Origin: Rhodocyclaceae bacterium
Lineage (GTDB): Bacteria; Pseudomonadota; Gammaproteobacteria; Burkholderiales; Rhodocyclaceae
DNA: 64,000 nucleotides
Assembly: GCA_030824115.1 (NCBI GenBank)
Contig: JAVBYI010000004.1
Span: 62,001-126,000 of the forward strand
Direction: 5' to 3'
Both the position numbers and the translations under genes were made by a program. Positions 45,662-53,848 of the stretch are shown in pieces (the stretch's first letter is position 1; every line of letters begins with the position of its first letter). The notes beneath the pieces are model-generated. The model was not told where the DNA came from, searched no databases, and was given only the letters and a program-made list of their open reading frames with translations.

Positions 45662-46678
45662 TCAGCGCACCTGATTGACCAGGGTCGCCGCTTGCGTGAC
45701 GACGCGCTCCCCGGCCTTCAGGCCGGACGTCACCGCCACATTCGCGCCATCCAGCGATTCAATCGTGACCGTGCGCGGTTCGAAGCGTTCCGGCGCGGTC
45801 TTGACCCAGACGATGGTCTGATTCGCCGGGTTCTTCATCAAGGAGGCGGCCGGCACGCTGAAGCCCTGAACCTTGCTGCGGGTTTGCACCACCACTTTCA
45901 AGGGTTGCCCTACTGCGAGCCGCCCCAGCAAGGGGCCTTCGCCGCGAAACATCAGGGGCAACGCCTGCTCGCGCAGACTGTGCGCGACGCCGATCAGGCG
46001 CAACGGCAGCTTCTGGTCGCCGATGCCGACGAAAGCGCCAGCGATGTCGCTGGCAATGGCCATATCGAAGGCCAGCGCCTCGACCAGCAACCGTTCCGGA
46101 TTGACGACCTCGAACAGCGTCTCCCTGGCTTCAACCACCTGGCCAGACACCACATTGGCCGATGCGATGACACCGCTTACGGGCGCAATGAGTTGTTCGT
46201 TGGCGACGGCGGCCTCGGCTTCCTCGATCATCTTGCGCGGCACGGTATCGGACAGTTCGCGCAGCCGACGCAAGCGGGCTTCTGCCAATGAGCGGGTCTG
46301 CCCCCCCACTTCGGGCGTTACATAGGCCAGCACTTCGCCTTTCCTGACCGCTTGTCCAGGCAGTGGGAGTCCCTTGGGTCCCGGGGTGACGCGTCCAGCA
46401 ACAATCGCCTGCACCTTGCCTCCCGCATTCGGGTCCATGACCACCTTGCCGGCCAGTTCGACGGCGCGCGGCAATTCGCCCGCCTCGATGGGCAGGGTGC
46501 GCACGCCGATCTGATGTTGCGCCGGCTTGGGCAAAAAGACGCTGCCATCGGGCAGTCGTTTAGGCCCGTTGCTGTTGGCTGCGGGTGGTGCATCGCCATG
46601 GTCATGGCCGTCGCCGGCCCAGGAGGTGGAAACCACGGCGGCCAGCAGCGCCGCTGTCAATAAAGTACGCGCGCTCAT
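45662..46678 (-). CDS. RND efflux membrane-fusion (periplasmic adaptor) protein
   Basis: A 338-residue CusB/CzcB-type adaptor. The signal peptide ends at SWA, followed by GDGHDHGDAPPA, a histidine-rich N-terminal arm. The barrel-sandwich motif IVAGRVTPGPKGLPLPGQAVRKGE lies near residue 90. A short hairpin (LRELSDTVPRKMIEEAEAAV) sits between the two half-motifs, and the second half-motif is LIAPVSGVIASANVVSGQVV near residue 160. The short coiled coil resembles the CusB-like group. It delivers metal to, and bridges, the RND pump and outer-membrane channel. The start overlaps the stop of the 185-residue gene upstream by ATGA. Confidence 0.9.
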   Translation of the reverse strand: MSARTLLTAALLAAVVSTSWAGDGHDHGDAPPAANSNGPKRLPDGSVFLPKPAQHQIGVRTLPIEAGELPRAVELAGKVVMDPNAGGKVQAIVAGRVTPGPKGLPLPGQAVRKGEVLAYVTPEVGGQTRSLAEARLRRLRELSDTVPRKMIEEAEAAVANEQLIAPVSGVIASANVVSGQVVEARETLFEVVNPERLLVEALAFDMAIASDIAGAFVGIGDQKLPLRLIGVAHSLREQALPLMFRGEGPLLGRLAVGQPLKVVVQTRSKVQGFSVPAASLMKNPANQTIVWVKTAPERFEPRTVTIESLDGANVAVTSGLKAGERVVTQAATLVNQVR

Positions 46679-47232
46679 GCTGCACCTCCAATACGTGATT
46701 CGCGGGAAGCGCGCAGACGACGCGCCATCAGGATCAGCAGAGCGAGCCCCGCCAGGCCGGTAGCAAGCCAGGTGGCGTATTCCTGCCAGCCGTGGACTGG
46801 GGTTTCGCTGGTTGCAGCCTCCTCATGCAGATCAAGCTCGCCGGCCAGGAGGTCGGTTTCATCGCCGGCCATCACGGTGGCGGCCACTGCCACCACACCG
46901 GGTTTGAGTTCCTGCGCCAAGGTGGCTTCGAACTCCCCTTCGGCATGAAGCTCGACGGGAACCTTGACACCGCCAAGTTCCAGTTCCAGCTTGGCGTCCT
47001 TGACCGGACTGCCATCCGCGAAACGATCCAGATAGAGCGTGATCTGCTTGCCATTGACCACCCCAACCAGTTCGAACAATTCGGACTCGGCCGTGAAACG
47101 TGGCAAAGCCGGCCCGCCGGCGGCGACCGGCGCTTCGCCGTGATCATGCCCGTCGCCGGCCAGCACAGGCGGCATCGCCAAGGCAGTGAGAGCCAGCCAG
47201 CCGAGGACGGCCAAGAGTTTGTGAATATTCAT
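46675..47232 (-). CDS. Membrane-anchored periplasmic protein of the metal pump operon
   Basis: A 185-residue protein. The signal peptide MNIHKLLAVLGWLALTALAMP ends before LAGDGHDHGEAPVA, again a histidine arm identical in style to the neighbouring MFP. A beta-rich domain (ESELFELVGVVNGKQITLYLDRF, then KLELELGGVKVPVELH) precedes one C-terminal membrane span (WLATGLAGLALLILMARRL) and a basic tail. It resembles the periplasmic half of an adaptor protein and is translationally coupled between the TolC-like and MFP genes. It is a common but poorly characterised member of czc/cus-like operons. I do not assign a specific role. Confidence 0.75.
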   Translation of the reverse strand: MNIHKLLAVLGWLALTALAMPPVLAGDGHDHGEAPVAAGGPALPRFTAESELFELVGVVNGKQITLYLDRFADGSPVKDAKLELELGGVKVPVELHAEGEFEATLAQELKPGVVAVAATVMAGDETDLLAGELDLHEEAATSETPVHGWQEYATWLATGLAGLALLILMARRLRASRESRIGGAA

Positions 47233-48530
47233 GGTGTATTTCCTTGTTCGGGAAGCAGGCCCATGGCCTGCCGTAGGGCGGAGATGGCGGCGGCGAAGTC
47301 GATGCGGGCACGGGTGGCCTGACGCTCCGCTTCGCTGGCCTCAAGTTCGATGCGCAGTCGTGTCGGCAGATCGGTTTCGCCAAGGCGAAAGGATTTCTCG
47401 AAAAATCCCCGCGACTCCTGGCCCAACCGGGTGCGCTTCTCTGCGGCGGCAAGTTGATCTCGTGCGGAGTCGACCCTGACACGCGCCGCATCCAGGTCGG
47501 CTATCAGGCGTTCGCGCTCAAGACGCGCCTGGCTTTCGGCCTCGATGGCTTCGGCCCGCGCCAGTCCTGCCTTGGCACGATGGCGACTCTCCGAGCCAAA
47601 CGGGAAACGAATCCCCAAGGTCACCGTCTGTTGGTATGAGTCACCGAATACACCCCGGTCGCGAGTGGTGGCCAGGGTCAGTTCCGGGTTGGCGCGGGTT
47701 TGGACTTCCACCAGTTCGGCACCCCGCCGGGCAACTTCGGCGCGGTTGAGTAGTTCGACGACTGCCGGATGTGAAGTATCCAGTGCGGCAAAATCGGCAG
47801 GAACCTTTGGCAGGGGTTCGGGCATGGGGCCGGGAATGGCTTCGCCGGCTACTGCAAGAGCGGCCTGCTCGCCCGGCACCGTGCCGATCAAGGCGCGCAG
47901 ATGTTGTGTCGCCACGGCTAATGCTGCCTTGGCTTCGGCCAGGCCGACTTCGGCAGTTGCCATGGCGCCGTCCGCCTGATGTTGGTCGGAGCGCGCCAGA
48001 TCGCCAGCTTTGACGCGCCGGGCTACGTCACCGGCCAGTTGTTGCGCGTTGTGCAGTCGCGCTTGCGCTAGCGCGCTTTCGAGGCGCGCGCGCTGCCAGG
48101 TCCACCATGCTTCGCGGACCGTTGCCGCAATGCGTAATTGAGCAGCCAGGGCGCGGCTGGCCGTGGCTTTCGATTCAGCATCGGCCAATGCGCCGGTACG
48201 CGCGCGTTCACCGGGTAGCCACAGGGGCAAGGCGATTCCGGCGACGTATTCCCGGCTGCCCTGGTTCTTGTTGAACTGGTCAGTCTTGGCGGAGACCTCC
48301 AGCGCTGGCGGTTCGGCCGTCCAGCTATCGGCACCTTGTCGGCGCGCTTCGGCGGCGTCGCGGCGTACTGCAAGCGATTCTGCTTCTGGCTGACGTGACC
48401 AAGCCGACTCGAACACCTGCTGTAGCGTCAATGGCGCAGATTGCGCCCAAAGATTGCCGGCTGCCAGCAGGCCGCCAACAGCCAGGTAAAACGTTCGGTG
48501 CAACCCATGATGCGGGTATTTCTGAAACAT
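47229..48530 (-). CDS. TolC/CzcC-family outer-membrane efflux protein
   Basis: A 433-residue outer-membrane factor. The signal peptide is in the first 27 residues (AVGGLLAAGNLWA). Two OEP repeats with long helices follow: LQQVFESAWSRQPEAESLAVRR at about 34, and AELVEVQTRANPELTLATTRDRGVF at about 255. The channel exports metal across the outer membrane as part of the tripartite system. The frame opens at 48602, but the ATG at 48530 with TGGAGAATCGG upstream gives a proper signal peptide. Its stop overlaps the next gene by ATGA. It is the first gene of the four-gene coupled pump operon (TolC, membrane protein, MFP, RND). Confidence 0.9.
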   Translation of the reverse strand: MFQKYPHHGLHRTFYLAVGGLLAAGNLWAQSAPLTLQQVFESAWSRQPEAESLAVRRDAAEARRQGADSWTAEPPALEVSAKTDQFNKNQGSREYVAGIALPLWLPGERARTGALADAESKATASRALAAQLRIAATVREAWWTWQRARLESALAQARLHNAQQLAGDVARRVKAGDLARSDQHQADGAMATAEVGLAEAKAALAVATQHLRALIGTVPGEQAALAVAGEAIPGPMPEPLPKVPADFAALDTSHPAVVELLNRAEVARRGAELVEVQTRANPELTLATTRDRGVFGDSYQQTVTLGIRFPFGSESRHRAKAGLARAEAIEAESQARLERERLIADLDAARVRVDSARDQLAAAEKRTRLGQESRGFFEKSFRLGETDLPTRLRIELEASEAERQATRARIDFAAAISALRQAMGLLPEQGNTP

Positions 48531-48664
48531 CCGATTCTCCAGTGATAAAAGAAAACACAGGGAATCGGCGAGGTGCGACCCGCTTGGGTCGACCTGTGGC
48601 ACACGGCAAAGCCGTTGCGCTCACGCGGGAATCAAAAGAAGGAAAGGATTACCCACCCCGCCGA

Positions 48665-49021
48665 TCAGGCGAGGGGCGCCCAGTTGGGGCGTTCGGGCAG
48701 ATAGTGCGGGGAAGTGTTCGGACTGTGCTGATAGTCATCGAGGCGAGCCGAGACATCGGCAGGCGATTCGATTTGTGTCTCGCCAAAAATGGCGGTGGCG
48801 CATCCAGCATGACAGGTGCTGCAATCATTGTCGACACCACCAGAAAGCTTGGTGTCCGCATCGCCTTGATTGTCGCCCGCCTGATGCTGATGGTCATGAT
48901 GACCAAAGTGTTTGGCCTGGCCGCCCGTCTCGTGCTGGCAATAGATCGACACCGACGCCCAACTCAGTTGGAGCGGCAGAAGGACCAGCAGAAAAATGGC
49001 GAACAGGCGACGCATGGGCAA
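48665..49021 (-). CDS. CzcI-like small exported metal-resistance protein
   Basis: A 118-residue exported protein with a signal peptide (MPMRRLFAIFLLVLLPLQLSWA). The mature part has a histidine-rich cluster (HFGHHDHQHQ, near residue 38) and a conserved CSTCHAGCA near residue 71. This is the arrangement of CzcI/CzcI-like 'cobalt-zinc-cadmium resistance' regulatory proteins encoded in front of czcCBA. It lies upstream of the TolC-like gene by about 135 bases and in the same direction, so it may be the first gene of that operon. The role of CzcI is probably regulatory; its ligand is presumably the same divalent metal. Confidence 0.8.
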   Translation of the reverse strand: MPMRRLFAIFLLVLLPLQLSWASVSIYCQHETGGQAKHFGHHDHQHQAGDNQGDADTKLSGGVDNDCSTCHAGCATAIFGETQIESPADVSARLDDYQHSPNTSPHYLPERPNWAPLA

Positions 49022-49174
49022 ATCATACCAGATGAGTCGGGAATGGCAGGCGACATGCTGCGAAGGTCAGTAAACCGCTCAGCTCCGGTCATCTATCACC
49101 CCTGATGCCAGCGACAACTTTGGCCGAGAACTGGACTGACAAATGGCCGTGCCAAAAAACATGCTCAACCACAA
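49022..49174. other. Intergenic region, nothing recognised
   Basis: No gene, terminator or clear promoter seen. Confidence 0.4.
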
Positions 49175-49525
49175 TTAACCGCCGGCCTCCCTAGACCGTG
49201 TACCGGTGTAGGCAGCCTCCAGATCCAACGGCACCCAGTTCATCAGTTCAGCCAACCGACAGATAATCCACGCTGACTCCTTGGTCGTGAAATCAGAATC
49301 ATCGGCCAACAGCCCCTGAAGGCAACGCTCAAGAACCTCCTTTTCAGACAGGTTCTCCTTGAAGGCCAGTGTCTGGGCTTGTTCGGCAAGAATGCTGGCC
49401 ATGTCCTCGCACTGCTCATATCTGGTCAGCACGACATCCTGCGATGCGTTAGGACGAGTCTGTCCTGGCTTGATGTACATGGCCATGAACGACTGAGGCG
49501 GTTCAATCTGGTTGTCGATAGGCAT
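49175..49525 (-). CDS. Hypothetical protein
   Basis: A 116-residue soluble acidic protein that I do not recognise. Helices dominate (SILAEQAQTLAFKENLSEKEVLERCLQ; SAWIICRLAELMNWVPL). No signal peptide, membrane span or catalytic motif is visible. The ATG at 49525 begins MPIDNQIEPPQSF. The gene stands alone between the metal block and the carboxylesterase, on the same strand as both. An alternative start at an internal methionine (FMAMYIKPG) would shorten it by 13-15 residues. Confidence that it is a real gene is moderate because of coding-like length and composition only. Confidence 0.5.
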   Translation of the reverse strand: MPIDNQIEPPQSFMAMYIKPGQTRPNASQDVVLTRYEQCEDMASILAEQAQTLAFKENLSEKEVLERCLQGLLADDSDFTTKESAWIICRLAELMNWVPLDLEAAYTGTRSREAGG

Positions 49526-49737
49526 AGTGCGATCAGATATCCTTGAAGGGAGTCATATCAGGCCAGTTGCAACGTAAACCTGCTCATCCGGCTGCAAAGG
49601 TGACACCGCCTTGTAGTAGGCGCGTCAGCAAAGTGCCGGAGGCAGTTCACCGACGACCAGGCGGTGTCGGCCGGATATTACCGTTGAGGAACCTGCATGA
49701 GTGAGTACATGTATCCCCGCAGTGCAGGATTTCTGTT
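49526..49737. other. Intergenic region, nothing recognised
   Basis: Short frames exist but none is coding-like. It contains scattered GGCGGTGTCGG-type repeats that I could not assign. Confidence 0.4.
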
Positions 49738-50427
49738 TTAGCCTGCGCTAATGCGCGTGTTCAGCCAGGTACCAATATCCTGAATCTCTTCCATGCAAAC
49801 TGAATGGGGCATCGGGTACTCCTGCCACTGGCATGCATAATCGTTCTGCTCCAGAAAATCCCGTGCGCGCAGTCCCAATTCAATCGATACCACATCATCC
49901 TCGGTGCCATGCGCGGCAAAGATTGGTGTCTTGCGATTGGCTTCAGCAGCTTCCTCTATCACTAGCCGGGTAACGGGCAGGTAGGTCGATAGGGCAATGA
50001 TCCCGGCCAGAGGTTCGGGATGCGTCAGGCCAGTGATGTAGGCCACCGCTCCCCCTTGAGAAAACCCTGCCAGGAAAATCCGGCTGCTTGGGATGCCCCG
50101 TTCCTTCTCTCGTTCGATCAGGTCGCGAATCTGTTGCCGGGACTTTAGGATGCCATCGACGTCAATTTCACGACTGTCTTTGTCGAGGCTGATGATGTCG
50201 TACCAGGCCGGCATGACGTATCCCCCGTTACAGGTCACTGGAATGGCCGGGGCATTGGGAAAGACAAAGCGGATTCCGACGGCAGGATTCAGACCAAGTT
50301 CGGGAACGACGGACACAAAGTCTGAACCGTCAGCACCCAGACCATGCATCCAGATGACGGCAAAATGAGGCGAGTCATTGGTCTCGAGTTCCAGCGTTGA
50401 AAGTGCAGGTTCTGGCTTCATGTCCAT
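49738..50427 (-). CDS. Carboxylesterase/phospholipase family alpha-beta hydrolase
   Basis: A 229-residue alpha/beta hydrolase of the acyl-protein-thioesterase/carboxylesterase group. The oxyanion-hole region is WMHGLGADGSDF near residue 27. The nucleophile elbow is GFSQGGAVAY, serine near residue 123. The aspartate is in GTEDDVVSIE near residue 177 and the histidine in MPHSVCMEEI near residue 208. These enzymes hydrolyse short-chain esters or lysophospholipids in the cytosol. The gene lies in Tn7-like cargo, immediately downstream of the nuclease gene. I see no link to metals or defence and consider it passenger metabolism. Confidence 0.88.
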   Translation of the reverse strand: MDMKPEPALSTLELETNDSPHFAVIWMHGLGADGSDFVSVVPELGLNPAVGIRFVFPNAPAIPVTCNGGYVMPAWYDIISLDKDSREIDVDGILKSRQQIRDLIEREKERGIPSSRIFLAGFSQGGAVAYITGLTHPEPLAGIIALSTYLPVTRLVIEEAAEANRKTPIFAAHGTEDDVVSIELGLRARDFLEQNDYACQWQEYPMPHSVCMEEIQDIGTWLNTRISAG

Positions 50428-50457
50428 TCCAACCTCCCAAACGCAGAAGTGGCAATT

Positions 50458-50952
50458 TTATTGATGTCGCCACTCCCAGGGCGGCACCGGATTGGTGTCT
50501 ACCCACAGGCCGATTCTCCGTGCCTTCGCGTTGAATTCGGCAACTTCATAGTCCTCGCGGTCCTTCGGTGATTGCTCCTTTGAGTACTGGCGATACCACC
50601 AAGCCATGCCTGCCTTGACTTGTTCCAGGTTGGCATCGCGGCCCTCGACGAGGATCTTGCAGATTTCGCGTCGATACTTGTCGGTTTTGCTGCACTCTGC
50701 AATCACCTCGCGGTTGAACACCAAGGCAGATAGGTTGCTCTTTGATTTCTGGCCGAAGGGTTGATGGGACTCAGGTGCATCAATTCCAGAAAGGCGGATT
50801 TTGTGTTGTTGCCGGTTGTTGTCCAACACCGTAACCGTGTCGCCGTCACTGATGCCGACGACGACGCCTCTGATCTGGTCAGCATGCGCTGGTAATGCTG
50901 TGAAAAGAATTACCGCTAATACTCTGATTTTGAGTTGTTCAGCGATATCCAT
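50458..50952 (-). CDS. Secreted thermonuclease-like (SNase) nuclease
   Basis: A 164-residue staphylococcal-nuclease-fold protein. Residues 1-24 look like a signal peptide (VRVLAVILFTALPAHA-type, cut after AHA), so the mature enzyme is probably periplasmic or secreted. The calcium and catalytic segments are GDTVTVLDNNRQ near residue 36, IRLSGIDAPESHQPFG near residue 52 with the catalytic arginine, and DKYRREICKI near residue 90. WWYRQYS, near residue 113, is typical of this bacterial family. It degrades DNA and RNA at alkaline pH in relatives. It lies 16 bases downstream of the TnsE-like gene and is probably co-transcribed. Confidence 0.87.
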   Translation of the reverse strand: MDIAEQLKIRVLAVILFTALPAHADQIRGVVVGISDGDTVTVLDNNRQQHKIRLSGIDAPESHQPFGQKSKSNLSALVFNREVIAECSKTDKYRREICKILVEGRDANLEQVKAGMAWWYRQYSKEQSPKDREDYEVAEFNAKARRIGLWVDTNPVPPWEWRHQ

Positions 50953-50968
50953 GGGTAATGCCTAACAG

Positions 50969-52879
50969 TTAAAGAAGTTCTTTGGACAGTTTTTGCTCCC
51001 CTTCGCCTAAAGCCCTCACTTTTACGGCCCCATCATTTTTTGCCACAACTTCTGCAGCATCTTGTCCAACACTGGCTATGTCCCCGAATAACTTCCGCAC
51101 CTTAATGCGGATTCGCCGAGTGAGTACCCCCTCGTTCACAAGCCCTTGGTGTGTCGTCTTCTCTCGCCGATAATCAACCAGCTCCGACTCCAACACCCAG
51201 CGCCCCTTTATTGCACTGTCCAACAATATCGAATTGAGTTCTTTGCCGCTGAGCCGCTGAAGGGTTTTTTTCGCAATTACCAGGACGGCTAGGTTGTCAC
51301 TTTGCTTTAGTCGCTCGCTCTCAAGGACGTAGCACACACCATCACATGTTTCAACTTCGCTGATCGCTGTCATGCGTGGCCGCCACTGCTTCTTACTAAT
51401 CCTAGACTTCGACCATCCAATAGGTTTGTTGCTCTTCAAGGGATCGAACGTTGGAAAATCGACGCATGCCGATGTGTCGCTCATTACAAGTTCATCATTG
51501 ATGCTGGCAACATAGCGCACCTTGAATGCTGGATCCTCAGCGAGTTTTGTCATTGCAGCGAAGAATGTTTCCAGGCTAGGCGGAAGCGATGGAACGTGCG
51601 GTTTGTCCGCATCCTCCGACCGACATGTATTGATGTCTGAAGGCTTGCGATCCGCATTTCCCCAGGTGCCCGCACCCGTGGCAAAGCCTTCAAGCACAGG
51701 ACTAGTACCACCCAGAATCGAGGCGCTCCGATACTCCTGCCGATCAGTTTCTTCTTTGAGCAACTCCTTTCCATCGAGATCAGCGAAGCGATCTTCAAGG
51801 AGGTCGATGACCATGGGCTTGCCCCCCTTTGCCGGCTCGCCGTCGGAGTGCAGCAGGTTTTTTTCGTCCTCGTCCTTGTTCTTCTCCTTCTCTTCGTCTT
51901 CCTTGTCGATGCGCCTAATCCACGCTGGCGGCAGATTGACGTCGCCCGCATTCTTACCGCGTAGGTTGCGATTGTCCCTGTCGCACAGCAAATTACCGAA
52001 AGGAAACGGCGCTGAGCAGCGCAACAGCTTTAAAACTAGTATTCGAGAAACCAAATAACGCGGGCCCGGCAGATACAATGAAACCGCTTTCAGCTCGGTC
52101 CTGCCAGTGAACGGGAAGCCGCATTTCAGTTCCCGGAACGGCCCCGGATTGATCATTGGCGAATCTGCACGGTGCTTCTGAATGCCGTGATAGCACGTCA
52201 GCACTTGTTCCTGCATAAACTTGCTCGCGTGGAAACGGGCAAGCGTCCATGCGTCGGAGTCGTAAATCCACCTGCGTAGATGGACGCGGTACAGGTCGTC
52301 CCTGATCGGCCCACACTTCTCGACATTGATCGAATTTGCATACTCACCCCAGAAGAATGCTTGGGCGAGGCGCGTCGATGATGCATAGTAAAAGCGGATC
52401 AGCTCGGTAACCGGAAACAGAAGAGCCCAGGGATCGCCATCGAGTTCGACTGCCGCGAGCATCGTCGGTGCGGCATACTTAAAATTATTACCGAATGCAT
52501 AGTTCTTTTTTGGAATGATGCCGTGCTTCAATACCAAATCACCGAGTGATACAAACCGTACGGACGACGTGTCGATATCCATATCAAGAGCGAAAGCCGG
52601 CTCCAGGGAACCCGACACGGGCCGCCTCTTATGCCAGAGTGACCCGATGGAGACATACGGCAGCTGACCAACGCCGATCCGAACGCAACGCGTCTCCTTT
52701 GATTGCATCGAGACTTCGCTCAGTGCCTCGGCCTCATTGTCGGGAACGGCAACAAGAAGAACCTCAATTAAGGGTTCGCTGTGCACCTGCGGGTTTCCCG
52801 CTACACCGCCGAACCAGACCACCCTCCAGATCTTGTTCTCATCGGGAAATTCTGCAATGCCAGTGCCGGATTTGACCAT
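50969..52879 (-). CDS. TnsE-like targeting protein at the right end of the Tn7-like element
   Basis: A 636-residue protein that I read as a TnsE relative. In Tn7, TnsE directs insertion into conjugal plasmids and replicating lagging-strand DNA by binding the sliding clamp and 3' recessed ends. From memory of Tn7 TnsE, comparable landmarks occur in order. NKIWRVVWF at the N-terminus resembles EWRIFVWF. WALLFPVTELIRFYYASSTR matches the IPQLELARSLF helix region. GPRYLVSRILVLKL matches DYLVEEIVGLEI. The C-terminal VCYVLESERL...KTLQRLSG matches FVLLEVDA...KVLSG. A long acidic linker (about 315-350) separates two domains. Its location at the far end, outside the tnsABC-tniQ operon, is unusual, and a search is needed to confirm. 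Confidence 0.6.
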   Translation of the reverse strand: MVKSGTGIAEFPDENKIWRVVWFGGVAGNPQVHSEPLIEVLLVAVPDNEAEALSEVSMQSKETRCVRIGVGQLPYVSIGSLWHKRRPVSGSLEPAFALDMDIDTSSVRFVSLGDLVLKHGIIPKKNYAFGNNFKYAAPTMLAAVELDGDPWALLFPVTELIRFYYASSTRLAQAFFWGEYANSINVEKCGPIRDDLYRVHLRRWIYDSDAWTLARFHASKFMQEQVLTCYHGIQKHRADSPMINPGPFRELKCGFPFTGRTELKAVSLYLPGPRYLVSRILVLKLLRCSAPFPFGNLLCDRDNRNLRGKNAGDVNLPPAWIRRIDKEDEEKEKNKDEDEKNLLHSDGEPAKGGKPMVIDLLEDRFADLDGKELLKEETDRQEYRSASILGGTSPVLEGFATGAGTWGNADRKPSDINTCRSEDADKPHVPSLPPSLETFFAAMTKLAEDPAFKVRYVASINDELVMSDTSACVDFPTFDPLKSNKPIGWSKSRISKKQWRPRMTAISEVETCDGVCYVLESERLKQSDNLAVLVIAKKTLQRLSGKELNSILLDSAIKGRWVLESELVDYRREKTTHQGLVNEGVLTRRIRIKVRKLFGDIASVGQDAAEVVAKNDGAVKVRALGEGEQKLSKELL

Positions 52880-52996
52880 CTGGCAATCCTACCGAACCCC
52901 GCTTTTATTCGCAAATACCTTTGTTAGTTTTGTAGGCTATTCGCATCATCTATTGAGATGGTTCGCCTATATTCGCATTAAGCGATGGAGTTAACA
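52880..52996. repeat. Right transposon end with three TnsB-type sites
   Basis: TATTCGCA occurs at 52906-52913, 52938-52945 and 52970-52977, exactly 32 bases apart. The outermost begins 19 bases from the terminus, as at the left end. They also overlap the region upstream of the TnsE-like gene. Confidence 0.85.
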
Positions 52997-53001
52997 CCTC
53001 C
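52997..53001. repeat. Right target-site duplication of the Tn7-like element
   Basis: CCTCC, identical to 26696-26700; the two mark one insertion event. Confidence 0.92.
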
Positions 53002-53838
53002 GCCGACCAGCGCGGGCGCCGAGGCCGAATGATGCGGTGCCTGAAAAGGGCGCTGGCCCCAGCGGGCGACATCGAAATGGCCGGCGAGCGAATGGATGGC
53101 GGCGGATTCGAGTGCTTCAGTTTGCGTCATCGGTGGCAGGATGCCGGGCAAACGTTGAGCCAGCATCGACTTGCCGGAACCGGGTGGGCCAGACATCAGG
53201 AGTGAATGTTGCCCGGCCGCAGCAATTTCGAGCGCACGCTTGATTGGCAACTGTCCTTTCACTTCCGCCAGATCGGGAATAAAAGTCGGCGCTGGCGAGA
53301 CGGCAGGTAGATGGGGTGCGAGCGGTGCGGTGCCGGTCAGGTGGGCGCAGACCGCCAACAGACTGTGCGCCGGCAGGATCGTCGCATTCGCTACTAGTGC
53401 TGCTTCATCCGCGCTGGCGGCGGGCAGCACGAAACTGCGACCGGCACTGGCGGCCGACAGGCACATCGCGAGGGTACCGCGTACCGGGCGCAGTTCGCCC
53501 GACAGCGAAAGCTCACCGGCAAACTCATGAGCATCAAGCAATGGGGCATCCAGCTGATGCGAGGCGATCAGGATACCCAGCGCGATCGGCAAGTCGAAGC
53601 GGCCGGATTCCTTGGGCAGATCGGCCGGCGCCAGGTTGATCGTGATGCGCTTGGCCGGAAATTCGAAGCCGCTATTGAGCAGCGCGGCGCGCACGCGATC
53701 ACGTGCCTCCTTGACTTCGGTCTCGGGCAAACCAACTAGTGTTAGCCCTGGCAACCCATTGGCAAGATGGACTTCAACAGCCACTTCCGGGGCAGAGAGT
53801 CCGGCAAGCGCACGGCTGCGAAGAACGGCGAGGGACAT
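52997..53838 (-). pseudogene. comM: comM N-terminal part, severed by the Tn7-like element
   Basis: This piece encodes the first 280 residues of ComM. It has the Lon-like N-terminal domain (LAGLSAPEVAVEVHLANGLPG), the Walker A GPPGSGKSMLA near residue 218 and PHHSASAPALVGGG at the break. The frame continues six codons into the transposon (VNSIA and stop, to 52978), so a 286-residue truncated product with Walker A but no Walker B could be made. The native gene continues at 26700 and below. ComM is a helicase for integrating donor DNA during transformation; its loss should reduce transformation. Confidence 0.95.
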
Positions 53839-53848
53839 TCAGGAAATG

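Larger units (their letters stand above)
26701..52996. mobile_element. Element A: Tn7-like transposon inserted in comM
   Basis: A 26.3-kb element bounded by CCTCC duplications. The left end reads TGACAAACCC and the right end, read inward, TGTTAACTCC. Presumed TnsB sites begin exactly 19 bases inside each end. They are TGCGAACA at 26720-26727 and CGCGAATA at 26751-26758 on the left. On the right they are three TATTCGCA copies at 52906-52913, 52938-52945 and 52970-52977, spaced exactly 32 bases apart. It carries tnsA, tnsB, tnsC and tniQ at the left and a TnsE-like gene at the right. The comM target and gene set resemble Tn6022/AbaR-type transposons. Cargo comprises Wadjet, metal efflux and several other genes. 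Confidence 0.93.
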
